Shown piece after piece: positions 23,401-37,567 of a DNA stretch of 64,000 nt. The stretch is taken from assembly GCA_963556255.1 (NCBI GenBank), contig OY744615.1, positions 11,366,115 through 11,430,114 on the forward strand. Reading direction: 5' to 3'. The notes under the pieces were generated by a model, which worked only from the letters and a program-made list of their open reading frames with translations, had not been told where the DNA came from and did no database searches. Origin of the DNA: Allolobophora icterica. Lineage: Eukaryota > Annelida > Clitellata > Crassiclitellata > Lumbricidae. A program made the position numbers and the translations under genes. The stretch's first letter is position 1; each line of letters opens with the position of its first letter.

Positions 23401-26400
23401 TTGATAGAGGTGTTAATCTGTCTTAGAATTTGAATTAGAGCAATTTTCGTAAAGATTTATTTGGCCTCTGGCAGGGTGTAAAACTCGGACACTGGGAAAT
23501 CGCGTTTCCGATGCAGATTTGATGAATTAGAGAAATTTTTTAAAAACATTTTATGTCCGATTTGATGTTGGTGCATGGTATATCGTAGGAGATCGTGCTG
23601 TGATATGATTTCTGCTTGGTAGAGGTGTTAATCTGTCTTAGAATTTGAATTAGAGCAATTCTCGTAAAAATTTACATGGCCTCTGGCAGGGTGTAAAACT
23701 CGGACACTGGGAAATCGCGTTTCCGATGCAGATTTGATGAATTAGAGAAATTTTTAAAAAACATTTTATGTCCGATTTGAAGTTGGTGCATGGTATATCG
23801 TAGGAGATCGTGCTGTGATATGATTTCTGCTTGGTGGAGGTGTTAATCTGTCTTAGAATTTGAATTAGAGCAATTCTCGTAAAGATTTATTTGGCCTCTG
23901 GCAGGGTGTAAAACTCGGACACTGGGAAATCGCGTTTCCGATGCAGATTTGATGAATTAGAGAAATTTTTCAAAAAACATTTTATGTCCGATTTGATGTT
24001 GGTGCATGGTATATCGTAGGAGATCGTGCTGTGATATGATTTCTGCTTGGTAGAGGTGTTAATCTGTCTTAGAATTTGAATTAGAGCAATTTTCGTAAAG
24101 ATTTATTTGGCCTCTGGCAGGGTGTAAAACTCGGACACTGGGAAATCGCGTTTCCGATGCAGATTTGATGAATTAGAGAAATTTTTCAAAAAACATTTTA
24201 TGTCCGATTTGATGTTGGTGCATGGTATATCGTAGGAGATCGTGCTGTGATATGATTTCTGCTTGGTAGAGGTGTTAATCTGTCTTAGAATTTGAATTAG
24301 AGCAATTTTCGTAAAGATTTATTTGGCCTCTGGCAGGGTGTAAAACTCGGACACTGGGAAATCGCGTTTCCGATGCAGATTTGATGAATTAGAGAAATTT
24401 TTCAAAAACATTTTATGTCCGATTTGATGTTGGTGCATGGTATATCGTAGGAAATCGTGCTGTGATATGATTTCTGCTTGGTAGAGGTGTTAATCTGTCT
24501 TAGAATTTGAATTAGAGCAATTTTCGTAAAAATTTATATGGCCTCTGGCAGGGTGTAAAAGACGGACACTTTGAAATCGCGTTTCCGATGCAGATTTGAT
24601 GAATTAGAGAAATTTTTCAAAAACATTTTATGTCCGATTTGATGTTGGTGCATGGTATATCGTAGGAAATCGTGATGTGATATGATTTCTGCTTGGTAGA
24701 ATTTGAAATAGAGCAATTTTCGTAAAGATTTATTTGGCCTCTGGCAGGGTGTAAAACTCGGACACTGGGAAATCGCGTTTCCGATGCGGATTTGATGAAT
24801 TAGAGAAATTTTTCAAAAAACATTTTATGTCCGATTTGATGTTGGTGCATGGTATATCGTAGGAGATCGTGCTGTGATATGATTTCTGCTTGGTAGAGGT
24901 GTTAATCTGTCTTAGAATTTGAATTAGAGCAATTTTCGTAAAGATTTATTTGGCCTCTGGCAGGGTGTTAAACTCGGACACTGGGAAATCGCGTTTCCGA
25001 TGCAGATTTGATGAATTAGAGAAATTTTAAAAAAACATTTTATGTCCGATTTGATGTTGGTGCATTGTATATCGTAGGAAATCGTGCTGTGATATGATTT
25101 CTGCTTGGTAGAGGTGTAAATCTGTCTTAGAATTTGAATTAGAGCAATTTTCGTAAACATTTATATGGCCTCTGGCAGGGTGTAAAACTCGGACACTGGG
25201 AAATCGCGTTTCCGATGCAGATTTGATGAATTAGAGAAATTTTTAAAAAAACATTTTATGTCCGATTTGATGTTGGTGCATGGTATATCGTAGGAAATCG
25301 TGCTGTGATATGATTTCTGCTTGGTAGAGGTGTTAATCTGTCTTAGAATTTGAATTAGAGCAATTTTCGTAAAAATTTATATGGCCTCTGGCAGGGTGTA
25401 AAACTCGGACACTGGGAAATCGCGTTTCCGATGCAGATTTGATGAATTAGAGAAATTTTTTGTCCGATTTGATGTTGGTGCATGGTATATCGTAGGAAAT
25501 CGTGCTGTGATATGATTTCTGCTTGGTAGAGGTGTTAATCTGTCTTAGAATTTGAATTAGAGCAATTTTCGTAAAAATTTATATGGCCTCTGGCAGGGTG
25601 TAAAACTCGGACACTGGGAAATCGCGTTTCCGATGCAGATTTGATGAATTAGAGAAATTTTTCAAAAACATTTTATGTCCGATTTGATGTTGGTGCATGG
25701 TATATCGTAGGAAATCGTGCTGTGATATGATTTCTGCTTGGTAGAGGTGTAAATCTGTCTTAGAATTTGAATTAGAGCAATTTTCGTAAAAATTTATATG
25801 GCCTCTGGCAGGGTGTAAAACTCGGACACTGGGAAATCGCGTTTCCGATGCAGATTTGATGAATTAGAGAAATTTTTAAAAAACATTTTATGTCCGATTT
25901 GATGTTGGTGCATGGTATATCGTAGGAAATCGTGCTGTGATATGATTTCTGCTTGGTAGAGGTGTAAATCTGTCTTAGAATTTGAATTAGAGCAATTTTC
26001 GTAAAAATTTATATGGCCTCTGGCAGGGTGTAAAACTCGGACACTGGGAAATCGCGTTTCCGATGCAGATTTGATGAATTAGAGAAATTTTAAAAAAATA
26101 TTTTATGTCCGATTTGATGTTGGTGCATGGTATATCGTAGGAGATCGTGCTGTGATATGATTTCTGCTTGGTAGAGGTGTTAATCTGTCTTAGAATTTGA
26201 ATTAGAGCAATTTTCGTAAAAATTTATATGGCCTCTGGCAGGGTGTAAAACTCGGACACTGGGAAATCGCGTTTCCGATGCAGATTTGATGAATTAGAGA
26301 AATTTTTAAAAAACATTTTATGTCCGATTTGATGTTGGTGCATGGTATATCGTAGGAAATCGTGCTGTGATATGATTTCTGCTTGGTAGAGGTGTTAATC

Positions 26401-29400
26401 TGTCTTAGAATTTGAATTAGAGCAATTTTCGTAAAGATTTATTTGGCCTCTGGCAGGGTGTAAAACTCGGACACTGGGAAATCGCGTTTCCGATGCAGAT
26501 TTGATGAATTAGAGAAATTTTTCAAAAAACATTTTATGTCCGATTTGATGTTGGTGCATGGTATATCGTAGGAGATCGTGCTGTGATATGATTTCTGCTT
26601 GGTAGAGGTGTTAATCTGTCTTAGAAATTGAATTAGAGCAATTTTCGTAAAGATTTATTTGGCCTCTGGCAGGGTGTAAAACTCGGACACTGGGAAATCG
26701 CGTTTCCGATGCAGATTTGATGAATTAGAGAAATTTTTAAAAAACATTTTATGTCCGATTTGATGTTGGTGCATGGTATATCGTAGGAAATCGTGCTGTG
26801 ATATGATTTCTGCTTGGTAGAGGTGTATATCTGTCTTAGAATTTGAATTAGTGCAATTTTCTTAAAAATTTATATGGCCTCTGGCAGGGTGTAAAACTCG
26901 GACACTGGGAAATCGCGTTTCCGATGCAGATTTGATGAATTAGAGAAATTTTAAAAAAATATTTTATGTCCGATTTGATGTTGGTGCATGGTATATCGTA
27001 GGAAATCGTGCTGTGATATGATTTCTGCTTGGTAGAGGTGTTAATCTGTCTTAGAATTTGAATTAGAGCAATTTTCGTAAAGATTTATTTGGCCTCTGGA
27101 AGGGTGTAAAACTCGGACACTGGGAAATCGCGTTTCCGATGCAGATTTGATGAATTAGAGAAATTTTTCAAAAAACATTTTATGTCCGATTTGATGTTGG
27201 TGCATGGTATATCGTAGGAGATCGTGCTGTGATATGATTTCTGCTTGATAGAGGTGTTAATCTGTCTTAGAATTTGAATTAGAGCAATTTTCGTAAAGAT
27301 TTATTTGGCCTCTGGCAGGGTGTAAAACTCGGACACTGGGAAATCGCGTTTCCGATGCAGATTTGATGAATTAGAGAAATTTTTCAAAAAACATTTTATG
27401 TCCGATTTGATGTTGGTGCATGGTATATCGTAGGAGATCGTGCTGTGATATGATTTCTGCTTGGTAGAGGTGTTAATCTGTCTTAGAATTTGAATTAGAG
27501 CAATTTTCGTAAAGATTTATTTGGCCTCTGGAAGGGTGTAAAACTCGGACACTGGGAAATCGCGTTTCCGATGCAGATTTGATGAATTAGAGAAATTTTT
27601 CAAAAAACATTTTATGTCCGATTTGATGTTGGTGCATGGTATATCGTAGGAGATCGTGCTGTGATGTGATTTCTGCTTGGTAGAGGTGTTAATCTGTCTT
27701 AGAATTTGAATTAGAGCAATTTTCGTAAAGATTTATTTGGCCTCTGGCAGGGTGTAAAACTCGGACACTGGGAAATCGCGTTTCCGATGCAGATTTGATG
27801 AATTAGAGAAATTTTTTAAAAACATTTTATGTCCGATTTGATGTTGGTGCATGGTATATCGTAGGAGATCGTGCTGTGATATGATTTCTGCTTGGTAGAG
27901 GTGTTAATCTGTCTTAGAATTTGAATTAGAGCAATTCTCGTAAAAATTTACATGGCCTCTGGCAGGGTGTAAAACTCGGACACTGGGAAATCGCGTTTCC
28001 GATGCAGATTTGATGAATTAGAGAAATTTTTAAAAAACATTTTATGTCCGATTTGAAGTTGGTGCATGGTATATCGTAGGAGATCGTGCTGTGATATGAT
28101 TTCTGCTTGGTAGAGGTGTTAATCTGTCTTAGAATTTGAATTAGAGCAATTCTCGTAAAGATTTATTTGGCCTCTGGCAGGGTGTAAAACTCGGACACTG
28201 GGAAATCGCGTTTCCGATGCAGATTTGATGAATTAGAGAAATTTTTCAAAAAACATTTTATGTCCGATTTGATGTTGGTGCATGGTATATCGTAGGAGAT
28301 CGTGCTGTGATATGATTTCTGCTTGGTAGAGGTGTTAATCTGTCTTAGAATTTGAATTAGAGCAATTTTCGTAAAGATTTATTTGGCCTCTGGCAGGGTG
28401 TAAAACTCGGACACTGGGAAATCGCGTTTCCGATGCAGATTTGATGAATTAGAGAAATTTTTCAAAAAACATTTTATGTCCGATTTGATGTTGGTGCATG
28501 GTATATCGTAGGAGATCGTGCTGTGATATGATTTCTGCTTGGTAGAGGTGTTAATCTGTCTTAGAATTTGAATTAGAGCAATTTTCGTAAAGATTTATTT
28601 GGCCTCTGGCAGGGTGTAAAACTCGGACACTGGGAAATCGCGTTTCCGATGCAGATTTGATGAATTAGAGAAATTTTTCAAAAACATTTTATGTCCGATT
28701 TGATGTTGGTGCATGGTATATCGTAGGAAATCGTGCTGTGATATGATTTCTGCTTGGTAGAGGTGTTAATCTGTCTTAGAATTTGAATTAGAGCAATTTT
28801 CGTAAAAATTTATATGGCCTCTGGCAGGGTGTAAAAGACGGACACTTTGAAATCGCGTTTCCGATGCAGATTTGATGAATTAGAGAAATTTTTCAAAAAC
28901 ATTTTATGTCCGATTTGATGTTGGTGCATGGTATATCGTAGGAAATCGTGATGTGATATGATTTCTGCTTGGTAGAATTTGAAATAGAGCAATTTTCGTA
29001 AAGATTTATTTGGCCTCTGGCAGGGTGTAAAACTCGGACACTGGGAAATCGCGTTTCCGATGCGGATTTGATGAATTAGAGAAATTTTTCAAAAAACATT
29101 TTATGTCCGATTTGATGTTGGTGCATGGTATATCGTAGGAGATCGTGCTGTGATATGATTTCTGCTTGGTAGAGGTGTTAATCTGTCTTAGAATTTGAAT
29201 TAGAGCAATTTTCGTAAAGATTTATTTGGCCTCTGGCAGGGTGTAAAACTCGGACACTGGGAAATCGCGTTTCCGATGCAGATTTGATGAATTAGAGAAA
29301 TTTTTCAAAAAACATTTTATGTCCGATTTGATGTTGGTGCATGGTATATCGTAGGAAATCGTGCTGTGATATGATTTCTGCTTGGTAGAGGTGTTAATCT

Positions 29401-32400
29401 GTCTTAGAATTTGAATTAGAGCAATTTTCGTAAAGATTTATTTGGCCTCTGGCAGGGTGTAAAACTCGGACACTGGGAAATCGCGTTTCCGATGCAGATT
29501 TGATGAATTAGAGAAATTTTTCAAAAACATTTTATGTCCGATTTGATGTTGGTGCATGGTATATCGTAGGAAATCGTGCTGTGATATGATTTCTGCTTGG
29601 TAGAGGTGTTAATCTGTCTTAGAATTTGAATTAGAGCAATTTTCGTAAAAATTTATATGGCCTCTGGCAGGGTGTAAAAGTCGGACACTGGGAAATCGCG
29701 TTTCCGATGCAGATTTGATGAATTAGAGAAATTTTTCAAAAACAATTTATGTCCGATTTGATGTTGGTGCATGGTATATCGTAGGAAATCGTGCTGTGAT
29801 ATGATTTCTGCTTGGTAGAGGTGTTAATCTGTCTTAGAATTTGAATTAGAGCAATTTTCGTAAAGATTTATTTGGCCTCTGGCAGGGTGTTAAACTCGGA
29901 CACTGGGAAATCGCGTTTCCGATGCAGATTTGATGAATTAGAGAAATTTTAAAAAAACATTTTATGTCCGATTTGATGTTGGTGCATTGTATATCGTAGG
30001 AAATCGTGCTGTGATATGATTTCTGCTTGGTAGAGGTGTAAATCTGTCTTAGAATTTGAATTAGAGCAATTTTCGTAAACATTTATATGGCCTCTGGCAG
30101 GGTGTAAAACTCGGACACTGGGAAATCGCGTTTCCGATGCAGATTTGATGAATTAGAGAAATTTTTAAAAAATATTTTATGTCCGATTTGATGTTGGTGC
30201 ATGGTATATCGTAGGAAATCGTGCTGTGATATGATTTCTGCTTGGTAGAGGTGTTAATCTGTCTTAGAATTTGAATTAGAGCAATTTTCGTAAAAATTTA
30301 TATGGCCTCTGGCAGGGTGTAAAACTCGGACACTGGGAAATCGCGTTTCCGATGCAGATTTGATGAATTAGAGAAATTTTTATGTCCGATTTGATGTTGG
30401 TGCATGGTATATCGTAGGAAATCGTGCTGTGATATGATTTCTGCTTGGTAGAGGTGTTAATCTGTCTTAGAATTTGAATTAGAGCAATTTTCGTAAAAAT
30501 TTATATGGCCTCTGGCAGGGTGTAAAACTCGGACACTGGGAAATCGCGTTTCCGATGCAGATTTGATGAATTAGAGAAATTTTTCAAAAACATTTTATGT
30601 CCGATTTGATGTTGGTGCATGGTATATCGTAGGAAATCGTGCTGTGATATGATTTCTGCTTGGTAGAGGTGTAAATCTGTCTTAGAATTTGAATTAGAGC
30701 AATTTTCGTAAAAATTTATATGGCCTCTGGCAGGGTGTAAAACTCGGACACTGGGAAATCGCGTTTCCGATGCAGATTTGATGAATTAGAGAAATTTTTA
30801 AAAAACATTTTATGTCCGATTTGATGTTGGTGCATGGTATATCGTAGGAAATCGTGCTGTGATATGATTTCTGCTTGGTAGAGGTGTAAATCTGTCTTAG
30901 AATTTGAATTAGAGCAATTTTCGTAAAAATTTATATGGCCTCTGGCAGGGTGTAAAACTCGGACACTGGGAAATCGCGTTTCCGATGCAGATTTGATGAA
31001 TTAGAGAAATTTTAAAAAAATATTTTATGTCCGATTTGATGTTGGTGCATGGTATATCGTAGGAAATCGTGCTGTGATATGATTTCTGCTTGGTAGAGGT
31101 GTTAATCTGTCTTAGAATTTGAATTAGAGCAATTTTCGTAAAAATTTATATGGCCTCTGGCAGGGTGTAAAACTCGGACACTGGGAAATCGCGTTTCCGA
31201 TGCAGATTTGATGAATTAGAGAAATTTTTCAAAAACATTTTATGTCCGATTTGATGTTGGTGCATGGTATATCGTAGGAAATCGTGCTGTGATATGATTT
31301 CTGCTTGGTAGAGGTGTTAATCTGTCTTAGAATTTGAATTAGAGCAATTCTCGTAAAGATTTATTTGGCCTCTGGCAGGGTGTAAAACTCGGACACTGGG
31401 AAATCGCGTTTCCGATGCAGATTTGATGAATTAGAGAAATTTTTCAAAAAACATTTTATGTCCGATTTGATGTTGGTGCATGGTATATCGTAGGAGATCG
31501 TGCTGTGATATGATTTCTGCTTGGTAGAGGTGTTAATCTGTCTTAGAATTTGAATTAGAGCAATTTTCGTAAAGATTTATTTGGCCTCTGGCAGGGTGTA
31601 AAACTCGGACACTGGGAAATCGCGTTTCCGATGCAGATTTGATGAATTAGAGAAATTTTTCAAAAAACATTTTATGTCCGATTTGATGTTGGTGCATGGT
31701 ATATCGTAGGAGATCGTGCTGTGATATGATTTCTGCTTGGTAGAGGTGTTAATCTGTCTTAGAATTTGAATTAGAGCAATTTTCGTAAAGATTTATTTGG
31801 CCTCTGGCAGGGTGTAAAACTCGGACACTGGGAAATCGCGTTTCCGATGCAGATTTGATGAATTAGAGAAATTTTTCAAAAACATTTTATGTCCGATTTG
31901 ATGTTGGTGCATGGTATATCGTAGGAAATCGTGCTGTGATATGATTTCTGCTTGGTAGAGGTGTTAATCTGTCTTAGAATTTGAATTAGAGCAATTTTCG
32001 TAAAAATTTATATGGCCTCTGGCAGGGTGTAAAAGACGGACACTTTGAAATCGCGTTTCCGATGCAGATTTGATGAATTAGAGAAATTTTTCAAAAACAT
32101 TTTATGTCCGATTTGATGTTGGTGCATGGTATATCGTAGGAAATCGTGATGTGATATGATTTCTGCTTGGTAGAATTTGAAATAGAGCAATTTTCGTAAA
32201 GATTTATTTGGCCTCTGGCAGGGTGTAAAACTCGGACACTGGGAAATCGCGTTTCCGATGCGGATTTGATGAATTAGAGAAATTTTTCAAAAAACATTTT
32301 ATGTCCGATTTGATGTTGGTGCATGGTATATCGTAGGAAATCGTGCTGTGATATGATTTCTGCTTGGTAGAGGTGTTAATCTGTCTTAGAATTTGAATTA

Positions 32401-35400
32401 GAGCAATTTTCGTAAAGATTTATTTGGCCTCTGGCAGGGTGTAAAACTCGGACACTGGGAAATCGCGTTTCCGATGCAGATTTGATGAATTAGAGAAATT
32501 TTTCAAAAAACATTTTATGTCCGATTTGATGTTGGTGCATGGTATATCGTAGGAGATCGTGCTGTGATATGATTTCTGCTTGGTAGAGGTGTTAATCTGT
32601 CTTAGAATTTGAATTAGAGCAATTTTCGTAAAGATTTATTTGGCCTCTGGAAGGGTGTAAAACTCGGACACTGGGAAATCGCGTTTCCGATGCAGATTTG
32701 ATGAATTAGAGAAATTTTTCAAAAAACATTTTATGTCCGATTTGATGTTGGTGCATGGTATATCGTAGGAGATCGTGCTGTGATATGATTTCTGCTTGAT
32801 AGAGGTGTTAATCTGTCTTAGAATTTGAATTAGAGCAATTTTCGTAAAGATTTATTTGGCCTCTGGCAGGGTGTAAAACTCGGACACTGGGAAATCGCGT
32901 TTCCGATGCAGATTTGATGAATTAGAGAAATTTTTCAAAAAACATTTTATGTCCGATTTGATGTTGGTGCATGGTATATCGTAGGAGATCGTGCTGTGAT
33001 ATGATTTCTGCTTGGTAGAGGTGTTAATCTGTCTTAGAATTTGAATTAGAGCAATTTTCGTAAAGATTTATTTGGCCTCTGGAAGGGTGTAAAACTCGGA
33101 CACTGGGAAATCGCGTTTCCGATGCAGATTTGATGAATTAGAGAAATTTTTCAAAAAACATTTTATGTCCGATTTGATGTTGGTGCATGGTATATCGTAG
33201 GAGATCGTGCTGTGATATGATTTCTGCTTGATAGAGGTGTTAATCTGTCTTAGAATTTGAATTAGAGCAATTTTCGTAAAGATTTATTTGGCCTCTGGCA
33301 GGGTGTAAAACTCGGACACTGGGAAATCGCGTTTCCGATGCAGATTTGATGAATTAGAGAAATTTTTATGTCCGATTTGATGTTGGTGCATGGTATATCG
33401 TAGGAAATCGTGCTGTGATATGATTTCTGCTTGGTAGAGGTGTTAATCTGTCTTAGAATTTGAATTAGAGCAATTTTCGTAAAAATTTATATGGCCTCTG
33501 GCAGGGTGTAAAACTCGGACACTGGGAAATCGCGTTTCCGATGCAGATTTGATGAATTAGAGAAATTTTTCAAAAACATTTTATGTCCGATTTGATGTTG
33601 GTGCATGGTATATCGTAGGAAATCGTGCTGTGATATGATTTCTGCTTGGTAGAGGTGTAAATCTGTCTTAGAATTTGAATTAGAGCAATTTTCGTAAAAA
33701 TTTATATGGCCTCTGGCAGGGTGTAAAACTCGGACACTGGGAAATCGCGTTTCCGATGCAGATTTGATGAATTAGAGAAATTTTAAAAAACATTTTATGT
33801 CCGATTTGATGTTGGTGCATGGTATATCGTAGGAAATCGTGCTGTGATATGATTTCTGCTTGGTAGAGGTGTAAATCTGTCTTAGAATTTGAATTAGAGC
33901 AATTTTCGTAAAAATTTATATGGCCTCTGGCAGGGTGTAAAACTCGGACACTGGGAAATCGCGTTTCCGATGCAGATTTGATGAATTAGAGAAATTTTAA
34001 AAAAATATTTTATGTCCGATTTGATGTTGGTGCATGGTATATCGTAGGAAATCGTGCTGTGATATGATTTCTGCTTGGTAGAGGTGTTAATCTGTCTTAG
34101 AATTTGAATTAGAGCAATTTTCGTAAAAATTTATATGGCCTCTGGCAGGGTGTAAAACTCGGACACTGGGAAATCGCGTTTCCGATGCAGATTTGATGAA
34201 TTAGAGAAATTTTTCAAAAACATTTTATGTCCGATTTGATGTTGGTGCATGGTATATCGTAGGAAATCGTGCTGTGATATGATTTCTGCTTGGTAGAGGT
34301 GTTAATCTGTCTTAGAATTTGAATTAGAGCAATTCTCGTAAAGATTTATTTGGCCTCTGGCAGGGTGTAAAACTCGGACACTGGGAAATCGCGTTTCCGA
34401 TGCAGATTTGATGAATTAGAGAAATTTTTCAAAAAACATTTTATGTCCGATTTGATGTTGGTGCATGGTATATCGTAGGAGATCGTGCTGTGATATGATT
34501 TCTGCTTGGTAGAGGTGTTAATCTGTCTTAGAATTTGAATTAGAGCAATTTTCGTAAAGATTTATTTGGCCTCTGGCAGGGTGTAAAACTCGGACACTGG
34601 GAAATCGCGTTTCCGATGCAGATTTGATGAATTAGAGAAATTTTTCAAAAAACATTTTATGTCCGATTTGATGTTGGTGCATGGTATATCGTAGGAGATC
34701 GTGCTGTGATATGATTTCTGCTTGGTAGAGGTGTTAATCTGTCTTAGAATTTGAATTAGAGCAATTTTCGTAAAGATTTATTTGGCCTCTGGCAGGGTGT
34801 AAAACTCGGACACTGGGAAATCGCGTTTCCGATGCAGATTTGATGAATTAGAGAAATTTTTCAAAAACATTTTATGTCCGATTTGATGTTGGTGCATGGT
34901 ATATCGTAGGAAATCGTGCTGTGATATGATTTCTGCTTGGTAGAGGTGTTAATCTGTCTTAGAATTTGAATTAGAGCAATTTTCGTAAAAATTTATATGG
35001 CCTCTGGCAGGGTGTAAAAGACGGACACTTTGAAATCGCGTTTCCGATGCAGATTTGATGAATTAGAGAAATTTTTCAAAAACATTTTATGTCCGATTTG
35101 ATGTTGGTGCATGGTATATCGTAGGAAATCGTGATGTGATATGATTTCTGCTTGGTAGAATTTGAAATAGAGCAATTTTCGTAAAGATTTATTTGGCCTC
35201 TGGCAGGGTGTAAAACTCGGACACTGGGAAATCGCGTTTCCGATGCGGATTTGATGAATTAGAGAAATTTTTCAAAAAACATTTTATGTCCGATTTGATG
35301 TTGGTGCATGGTATATCGTAGGAAATCGTGCTGTGATATGATTTCTGCTTGGTAGAGGTGTTAATCTGTCTTAGAATTTGAATTAGAGCAATTTTCGTAA

Positions 35401-37567
35401 AGATTTATTTGGCCTCTGGCAGGGTGTAAAACTCGGACACTGGGAAATCGCGTTTCCGATGCAGATTTGATGAATTAGAGAAATTTTTCAAAAAACATTT
35501 TATGTCCGATTTGATGTTGGTGCATGGTATATCGTAGGAGATCGTGCTGTGATATGATTTCTGCTTGGTAGAGGTGTTAATCTGTCTTAGAATTTGAATT
35601 AGAGCAATTTTCGTAAAGATTTATTTGGCCTCTGGAAGGGTGTAAAACTCGGACACTGGGAAATCGCGTTTCCGATGCAGATTTGATGAATTAGAGAAAT
35701 TTTTCAAAAAACATTTTATGTCCGATTTGATGTTGGTGCATGGTATATCGTAGGAGATCGTGCTGTGATATGATTTCTGCTTGATAGAGGTGTTAATCTG
35801 TCTTAGAATTTGAATTAGAGCAATTTTCGTAAAGATTTATTTGGCCTCTGGCAGGGTGTAAAACTCGGACACTGGGAAATCGCGTTTCCGATGCAGATTT
35901 GATGAATTAGAGAAATTTTTCAAAAAACATTTTATGTCCGATTTGATGTTGGTGCATGGTATATCGTAGGAGATCGTGCTGTGATATGATTTCTGCTTGG
36001 TAGAGGTGTTAATCTGTCTTAGAATTTGAATTAGAGCAATTTTCGTAAAGATTTATTTGGCCTCTGGAAGGGTGTAAAACTCGGACACTGGGAAATCGCG
36101 TTTCCGATGCAGATTTGATGAATTAGAGAAATTTTTCAAAAAACATTTTATGTCCGATTTGATGTTGGTGCATGGTATATCGTAGGAGATCGTGCTGTGA
36201 TATGATTTCTGCTTGATAGAGGTGTTAATCTGTCTTAGAATTTGAATTAGAGCAATTTTCGTAAAGATTTATTTGGCCTCTGGCAGGGTGTAAAACTCGG
36301 ACACTGGGAAATCGCGTTTCCGATGCAGATTTGATGAATTAGAGAAATTTTTCAAAAAACATTTTATGTCCGATTTGATGTTGGTGCATGGTATATCGTA
36401 GGAGATCGTGCTGTGATGTGATTTCTGCTTGGTAGAGGTGTTAATCTGTCTTAGAATTTGAATTAGAGCAATTTTCGTAAAGATTTATTTGGCCTCTGGC
36501 AGGGTGTAAAACTCGGACACTGGGAAATCGCGTTTCCGATGCAGATTTGATGAATTAGAGAAATTTTTTAAAAACATTTTATGTCCGATTTGATGTTGGT
36601 GCATGGTATATCGTAGGAGATCGTGCTGTGATATGATTTCTGCTTGGTAGAGGTGTTAATCTGTCTTAGAATTTGAATTAGAGCAATTCTCGTAAAAATT
36701 TACATGGCCTCTGGCAGGGTGTAAAACTCGGACACTGGGAAATCGCGTTTCCGATGCAGATTTGATGAATTAGAGAAATTTTTAAAAAACATTTTATGTC
36801 CGATTTGAAGTTGGTGCATGGTATATCGTAGGAGATCGTGCTGTGATATGATTTCTGCTTGGCGGAGGTGTTAATCTGTCTTAGAATTTGAATTTGAGCA
36901 ATTCTCGTAAAGATTTATTTGGCCTCTGGCAGGGTGTAAAACTCGGACACTGGGAAATCGCGTTTCCGATGCAGATTTGATGAATTAGAGAAATTTTTCA
37001 AAAAACATTTTATGTCCGATTTGATGTTGGTGCATGGTATATCGTAGGAGATCGTGCTGTGATATGATTTCTGCTTGGTAGAGGTGTTAATCTGTCTTAG
37101 AATTTGAATTAGAGCAATTTTCGTAAAGATTTATTTGGCCTCTGGCAGGGTGTAAAACTCGGACACTGGGAAATCGCGTTTCCGATGCAGATTTGATGAA
37201 TTAGAGAAATTTTTCAAAAAACATTTTATGTCCGATTTGATGTTGGTGCATGGTATATCGTAGGAGATCGTGCTGTGATATGATTTCTGCTTGGTAGAGG
37301 TGTTAATCTGTCTTAGAATTTGAATTAGAGCAATTTTCGTAAAGATTTATTTGGCCTCTGGCAGGGTGTAAAACTCGGACACTGGGAAATCGCGTTTCCG
37401 ATGCAGATTTGATGAATTAGAGAAATTTTTCAAAAACATTTTATGTCCGATTTGATGTTGGTGCATGGTATATCGTAGGAAATCGTGCTGTGATATGATT
37501 TCTGCTTGGTAGAGGTGTTAATCTGTCTTAGAATTTGAATTAGAGCAATTTTCGTAAAAATTTATAT

